Assembly: GCA_029260735.1 (NCBI GenBank)
Contig: JAJDCR010000069.1
Location: 62,001 to 126,000, forward strand
DNA: 64,000 bases
Source: Planctomycetota bacterium
GTDB lineage: Bacteria; Planctomycetota; Uabimicrobiia; Uabimicrobiales; Uabimicrobiaceae
Direction of reading: 5' to 3'
Below the pieces are notes generated by a model. That model was not told where the DNA came from, did no database searches, and was given only the letters and a program-made list of their open reading frames with translations. The position numbers and the translations under genes were made by a program. Of the stretch, positions 60,721 through 64,000 are shown piece by piece. Position 1 is the first letter of the stretch. Every line of letters starts with the position of its first letter.

Positions 60721-62400
60721 TTACTTAACCACATGCACTCGAAGAGAAGGATCACCTAGCCATAGATACATCTTTAGATTAGACATAGCGTAAGAGGAAG
60801 ATCCGTATTTTTTGATCAACTGGGCATTGGCGTAATTAGAAATATCTCCCACTGAGCTAATGCTTTGGTTGAAAGCTGCTTGGAAAAGTTCTTTGCAGAA
60901 ATCATGGTTTGGAGTGGTGTAAGAAGGACGCGTTGCTCCCAGAAAAGCACTGGCTCCGTGTTTTTGGTGCATAGCGGCTTCCGCGAAGGTTTCACTTGCT
61001 CCGTCGATTCGGCTGTTCCAGCAGGCAATGCTAAAGAAGACTGGGTAGTTTGAGTTGGTCAAGGTGGATAGGTTTAAGCTAGTGAAGTTACTTCCGTTCC
61101 AGTGAGACCAATTTGTCGCTTGTCCGTGCCCTCGGTAGGTGACAATACCGCGACCTTGTCGAATATCGCCTTCTATGACAGCGTTTTTGCTGCTCGACTC
61201 TACTCCGTGGCGAATAGAAAAGAGAACTTTGTTTTTGTAGTTCGCTTTGCGCACTTCTTCTATACAGCCATGATATTTTTGAGGAGCTCGTTCTTTGTGA
61301 GAAACGAGAAGAGCTTTTACTGCCCAATCTTTTCCATTGCTTTTATGACCTTCGTAAGCTCTCATTTTATCAAGATAAGTTTTGACTTGAGCTTCATTTT
61401 TAGCACAAATTCGGCCTACGGCAATATCTGCATACATATCATCACCAGAAATACAGCTATACCAGTAATCACTAGGATTGTTACTCCAATTATAGACAGG
61501 AATAGTATCCGCGTCGCCCACTAAAAGAAGGTAAGAAAGTCCACTACTTTGATATTCTTTGCTAACAAAGTCTTTGATTTTTTGAGTAGTAGTTCCTACT
61601 TCTGAAAGAGAAACAACTTTGACATCGTAGCCATTACTTTCTTTCCACTCGGAGATAGAAGCAGCGGCTAAACTAAGAGAGTTATCGACAATCATAAGAT
61701 ACTTAGGTTTTTCGCGACTAGTTTTTTGTGCTTCGTAGTTTAAAAGAGTAGATTGGTACATGTTTTCAAAAGCACTAAGGTGATTTACTTTAGTAAAATT
61801 GGCTTGCCGAGATTTTTCATAGCGAATGGTAAACTGAATCTCTTGAGCAATGGTAGCAACACCGCTGGAGGGTTGCACTTGGATAGGAGCAAAACGAAAA
61901 GCTAGAACTTTTTCATTGCGCCAGATAGCAACTTTTTCCAAAGTGATTCTTTGCTTAGGAAAAATCTCATTGCTTTGGTAGTGAGTAGAGTCAACAGTCC
62001 ATTCTTTTTCGGCCTCATCATCAGTGGTAGGTTTTTGGAAAGGAGAGGCTTGAATCCCTAAAATTTCCGTACTTTGCAGCACTTGAATACCAGATACTTC
62101 TGCTGTGGCTGTGTTAGAGGGAATAGAAATTAAACCGGAAATAATAGGAAGAGCACTTTTTCCTATGGTTTCTGTTGTTGCCGCTTGAGGAAGACTTAGG
62201 GCACTGAAACCCTTTAGTGATTCTTGGTAGAACCCAGGGACTTTGATTAGAATAGTAGTTTGGTCATTGTCTGAGCTAACAACTTTAATAACAGGAGCGT
62301 TACCTTCTGATGCGCTGCGATCTAAAGAAACCCATTCTTGAGCAAAAATAGGAGAGAATGCAAGGCTGAAAAATAAAAGAAGAAAGAAGAGCTTATTCAT
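60721..62400 (-). CDS. Secreted gingipain-like cysteine peptidase (C25)
   Basis: A 559-residue protein with signal peptide (LFFLLLFFSLAFSPIFAQ). Residues 35-215 match a gingipain-type propeptide (VIKVVSSDNDQTTILI, SALPIISGLISIP, TIAQEIQFTIRYEK). The catalytic domain (about 233-559) begins KYLMIVDNSL, has YLLLVGDADTIPV, DMYADIAVGRI, His425 in VTYRGHGQATNW and Cys460 in VFFSIACWNSRID, and ends with LKMYLWLGDPSLRVHV. This is clan CD, like caspases. The usual C-terminal sorting domain of Porphyromonas gingipains is missing, so secretion is by the signal peptide only. Cleavage after Arg or Lys is possible but not shown. Confidence 0.92.
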   Translation of the reverse strand: MNKLFFLLLFFSLAFSPIFAQEWVSLDRSASEGNAPVIKVVSSDNDQTTILIKVPGFYQESLKGFSALSLPQAATTETIGKSALPIISGLISIPSNTATAEVSGIQVLQSTEILGIQASPFQKPTTDDEAEKEWTVDSTHYQSNEIFPKQRITLEKVAIWRNEKVLAFRFAPIQVQPSSGVATIAQEIQFTIRYEKSRQANFTKVNHLSAFENMYQSTLLNYEAQKTSREKPKYLMIVDNSLSLAAASISEWKESNGYDVKVVSLSEVGTTTQKIKDFVSKEYQSSGLSYLLLVGDADTIPVYNWSNNPSDYWYSCISGDDMYADIAVGRICAKNEAQVKTYLDKMRAYEGHKSNGKDWAVKALLVSHKERAPQKYHGCIEEVRKANYKNKVLFSIRHGVESSSKNAVIEGDIRQGRGIVTYRGHGQATNWSHWNGSNFTSLNLSTLTNSNYPVFFSIACWNSRIDGASETFAEAAMHQKHGASAFLGATRPSYTTPNHDFCKELFQAAFNQSISSVGDISNYANAQLIKKYGSSSYAMSNLKMYLWLGDPSLRVHVVK

Positions 62401-62550
62401 TTTGACCTCTTAAAGAAAAACTAAAAAAACTAAAAAAACTCTGAAAATAAGTGAAAAATCTACTACCGAAAATAATCTTAGAACTTATATTATATAAATA
62501 TCATTCGAAATTGCAATTGAGTAGGCAGATAAAAAAATTTGGAGAAAGCT

Positions 62551-63477
62551 ATGAGCAAACATTATTTAGAGTACAGCGAAGAAGTTTCTTTGGCTCAGGA
62601 AAAAAAAATCCCTATTGTAGCCCTTGAGTCTACTATTTTAAGCCATGGTTTACCTTACCCAGAGAACTGGGAAACAGGACAAGCTTTGGAAAGTATTTTA
62701 CGAGAAAAAGGGGTGGTTCCGGCAACAATTGCCATCGCCGATGGAAAAATCAAGGTGGGTCTAAGCTCAAAAGAAATGAAGGATTTTTGCCAAGATAAAA
62801 ATATCCTTAAGGTGAGTCGGCGTGATCTTCCTTGCGTTGTTGCTTTAGGTAAGAAAGGAGCGACCACTGTTTCTGCAACAATGATTTGCGCTGCTATGGC
62901 AAATATTCGAGTTTTTGTGACAGGAGGCATTGGAGGGGTGCACCGAGGAGCAGAAAAAACTATGGATGTTTCGGCGGACTTAGCGGAATTAGCCAAGACT
63001 CCTGTTGCTGTAATTTGTTCGGGGGCTAAATCTATCTTGGATTTGGAAAAAACTTTGGAATATTTAGAAACCCAAGGAGTTAATGTTTTGGGATATAAAA
63101 CCGATGATTTTCCGGCCTTTTATTCTCGTGAGAGCGGGCGGCAAGTGGATTACAAAGTAGAGACTCCCCAAGAAATTGCTGCTATTATGCAAACAAAATG
63201 GAATTTGGGGTTGGAGGGAGGTATTGTTATTGCGAATCCTATTCCACTCTCTCATGCTTTAGATGATAAAGAAATGGAAGGATGTATTGAAAAAGCGATT
63301 GAGGAGGCCCAAACTCATAGTGTGACAGGAAAAGCGATCACTCCTTTTCTTTTGAGTAGGCTCCAAGATTTCACCAAAGGTCGTAGTATTAGCGCAAACA
63401 TTGCCTTGGTGAAAAACAATACGGCTTTAGGGGCAGAAGTAGCTCTAGCCTATCATAAAGCAGTGAATTTTGTTTGA
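62551..63477 (+). CDS. psuG: Pseudouridine-5'-phosphate glycosidase
   Basis: A 308-residue enzyme of the PsuG family, which splits pseudouridine 5'-phosphate into uracil and ribose 5-phosphate in pseudouridine breakdown. Signatures: VALESTILSHGLPYPEN, VPATIAIADGKIKVGLS, SRRDLPCVVALGKKGATTVS (with the catalytic Lys region), VFVTGGIGGVHRGAEKTMDV SADL-type segment, AVICSGAKSILDL, NPIPLSHALD and SISANIALVKNN near the end. Full family length. ATG 62551 follows GGAGAAAG. No pseudouridine kinase (psuK) is adjacent; it may be elsewhere. Confidence 0.95.
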   Translation: MSKHYLEYSEEVSLAQEKKIPIVALESTILSHGLPYPENWETGQALESILREKGVVPATIAIADGKIKVGLSSKEMKDFCQDKNILKVSRRDLPCVVALGKKGATTVSATMICAAMANIRVFVTGGIGGVHRGAEKTMDVSADLAELAKTPVAVICSGAKSILDLEKTLEYLETQGVNVLGYKTDDFPAFYSRESGRQVDYKVETPQEIAAIMQTKWNLGLEGGIVIANPIPLSHALDDKEMEGCIEKAIEEAQTHSVTGKAITPFLLSRLQDFTKGRSISANIALVKNNTALGAEVALAYHKAVNFV

Positions 63478-63491
63478 TCGCTAATGACATA

Positions 63492-64000
63492 CTACATACG
63501 ACTTAAAACATAAAGGATCATGCTCAGAAGGACAGTTAGTAGAGTAACCGCTGCCCAAGGGAAAGGTTTTTCTTCCTCTAAAGAATACTTTTCTAGCTGA
63601 GGTTCTTCTTCTTTTTCTTCTTTTCTGTCGATTTTGTCTTCGGCCGTTTGGAAGGTATTGGTGTCAGCATCTAAGCTGGATATAGCCTTAGGGTCTCTCT
63701 TTGGGTCAGGTGGGATTGTATTACTCGATTGAGTTTCTTGCCAGGCTTTTTCTAGTGCTTCTCGAAAAGAGCGGGCATTGGGGTACCTTTTTTCCTGACT
63801 TTTTCGTAAAGCGGTCATGCATACTTCTTCAATGCGTTGGTCCAACGCGCTGACAATTTGGGAAGGAGAAGTGATTTGCTGAAAAACAATTTTACTCATA
63901 ACCGTTCTTTCGCTCTCGTCTTCGTTGCTCTGACTGGTCAGCATCTCATAAAAAACGACAGCAAGGGAGTAAAGGTCACTGCTTTGGTCGGTAAGACCCG
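63492..64000 (-). CDS. Ser/Thr protein kinase, C-terminal part, runs off the window
   Basis: The last 169 codons of a kinase gene whose start lies beyond the right edge. Translation from the edge gives GLTDQSSDLYSLAVVFYEML (kinase subdomain IX, with the conserved SDLYSL), then ALRKSQEKRYPNARSFREAL (subdomain XI, the usual K....RY). A Ser/Glu-rich linker and a C-terminal membrane helix (WAAVTLLTVLLSMILYVL) end the protein, leaving only a few residues outside. So it is probably a tail-anchored cytoplasmic kinase. It converges with psuG, 14 nt apart. Confidence 0.88.
   Translation of the reverse strand, partial: GLTDQSSDLYSLAVVFYEMLTSQSNEDESERTVMSKIVFQQITSPSQIVSALDQRIEEVCMTALRKSQEKRYPNARSFREALEKAWQETQSSNTIPPDPKRDPKAISSLDADTNTFQTAEDKIDRKEEKEEEPQLEKYSLEEEKPFPWAAVTLLTVLLSMILYVLSRM

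Noticed and set aside
60435..60755. Open frame of 106 codons on the minus strand across the repeat cluster
   Set aside because: Made of the 49-bp repeat translated; it overlaps the end of the C25 peptidase gene out of frame.
1..64000. tRNA, rRNA, tmRNA or riboswitch genes
   Set aside because: None was recognised by eye in the spacers; a covariance search could still find a divergent one.

Overview
The window looks like a chromosomal segment of an A+T-rich member of the Planctomycetota. The evidence is indirect but consistent. There are six Hanks-type Ser/Thr protein kinases in 64 kb, each joined to a different C-terminal module (WD40-like, PEGA plus sulfatase-modifying FGE domain, PQQ propeller, coiled coil, PPC repeats). 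There are also PEP-CTERM exoproteins, GspG-like pseudopilins, long TPR proteins and caspase/CHAT/gingipain-type (clan CD) proteins. The combination resembles Candidatus Uabimicrobium and its relatives; this is inference, because no rRNA or ribosomal protein gene is present.

Layout. 1-4.9 kb (minus strand): an apparent operon headed by an ECF sigma factor, with an active-looking KAS III, a shortened KAS III-like partner that has lost its catalytic residues, a ThDP enzyme and the start of an AMP-binding/adenylation enzyme. It looks like a small specialised-metabolite cluster with a PqsBC-like condensing pair. 5.4-10.4 kb: metabolic genes (coaD, nicotinate phosphoribosyltransferase, nucleoside phosphorylase), an HExxH membrane protein and a small orphan. 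10.4-11 kb: a giant imperfect hairpin (MITE-like). 11-14 kb (minus): a two-gene module made of a membrane protein with a GrpE-like tail and an Hsp70 ATPase domain fused to a glycine-rich membrane segment. 14.2-21 kb: WD40-type kinase, DUF3820-like protein, secreted PHP hydrolase, secreted subtilase. 21-38.8 kb: a membrane TPR protein with a CHAT domain whose catalytic dyad is gone, a secreted alpha/beta hydrolase, a caspase-FGE fusion, two kinases (PEGA/FGE and PQQ) and a secreted repeat protein. 38.8-41.5 kb: CSD-DUF1294 protein, then an RNA ligase/HD-polynucleotide kinase pair (RNA repair). 41.5-54.9 kb: duplicated pseudopilins, a kinase, a PDZ/thioredoxin-like protein, PEP-CTERM proteins, a VOC protein, a membrane C39-like peptidase, a degenerate GspE ATPase and a secreted hydrolase, separated by long repeat-rich spacers that include an FGE-domain remnant. 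55-60.4 kb: a tightly coupled three-gene operon of VWA-Cache protein, Cache protein and kinase with three extracellular PPC-type domains. The end holds a gingipain-like C25 peptidase, psuG and the C-terminal part of a sixth kinase.

How the genes relate. The dominant theme is membrane-anchored phospho-signalling, with extracellular sensing modules encoded either in the kinase itself or in the same operon. A second theme is proteins that keep a fold but have lost catalytic residues (KAS III partner, CHAT, GspE), suggesting regulatory or structural reuse. Intergenic DNA is rich in hairpin-forming repeats. Two long hairpins 30 kb apart share a conserved apical core of about 50 nt although their arms differ in sequence, and one 49-bp repeat occurs in identical inverted copies 55 kb apart. 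I found no tRNA, rRNA, CRISPR array, intact transposase, integrase or reverse transcriptase.
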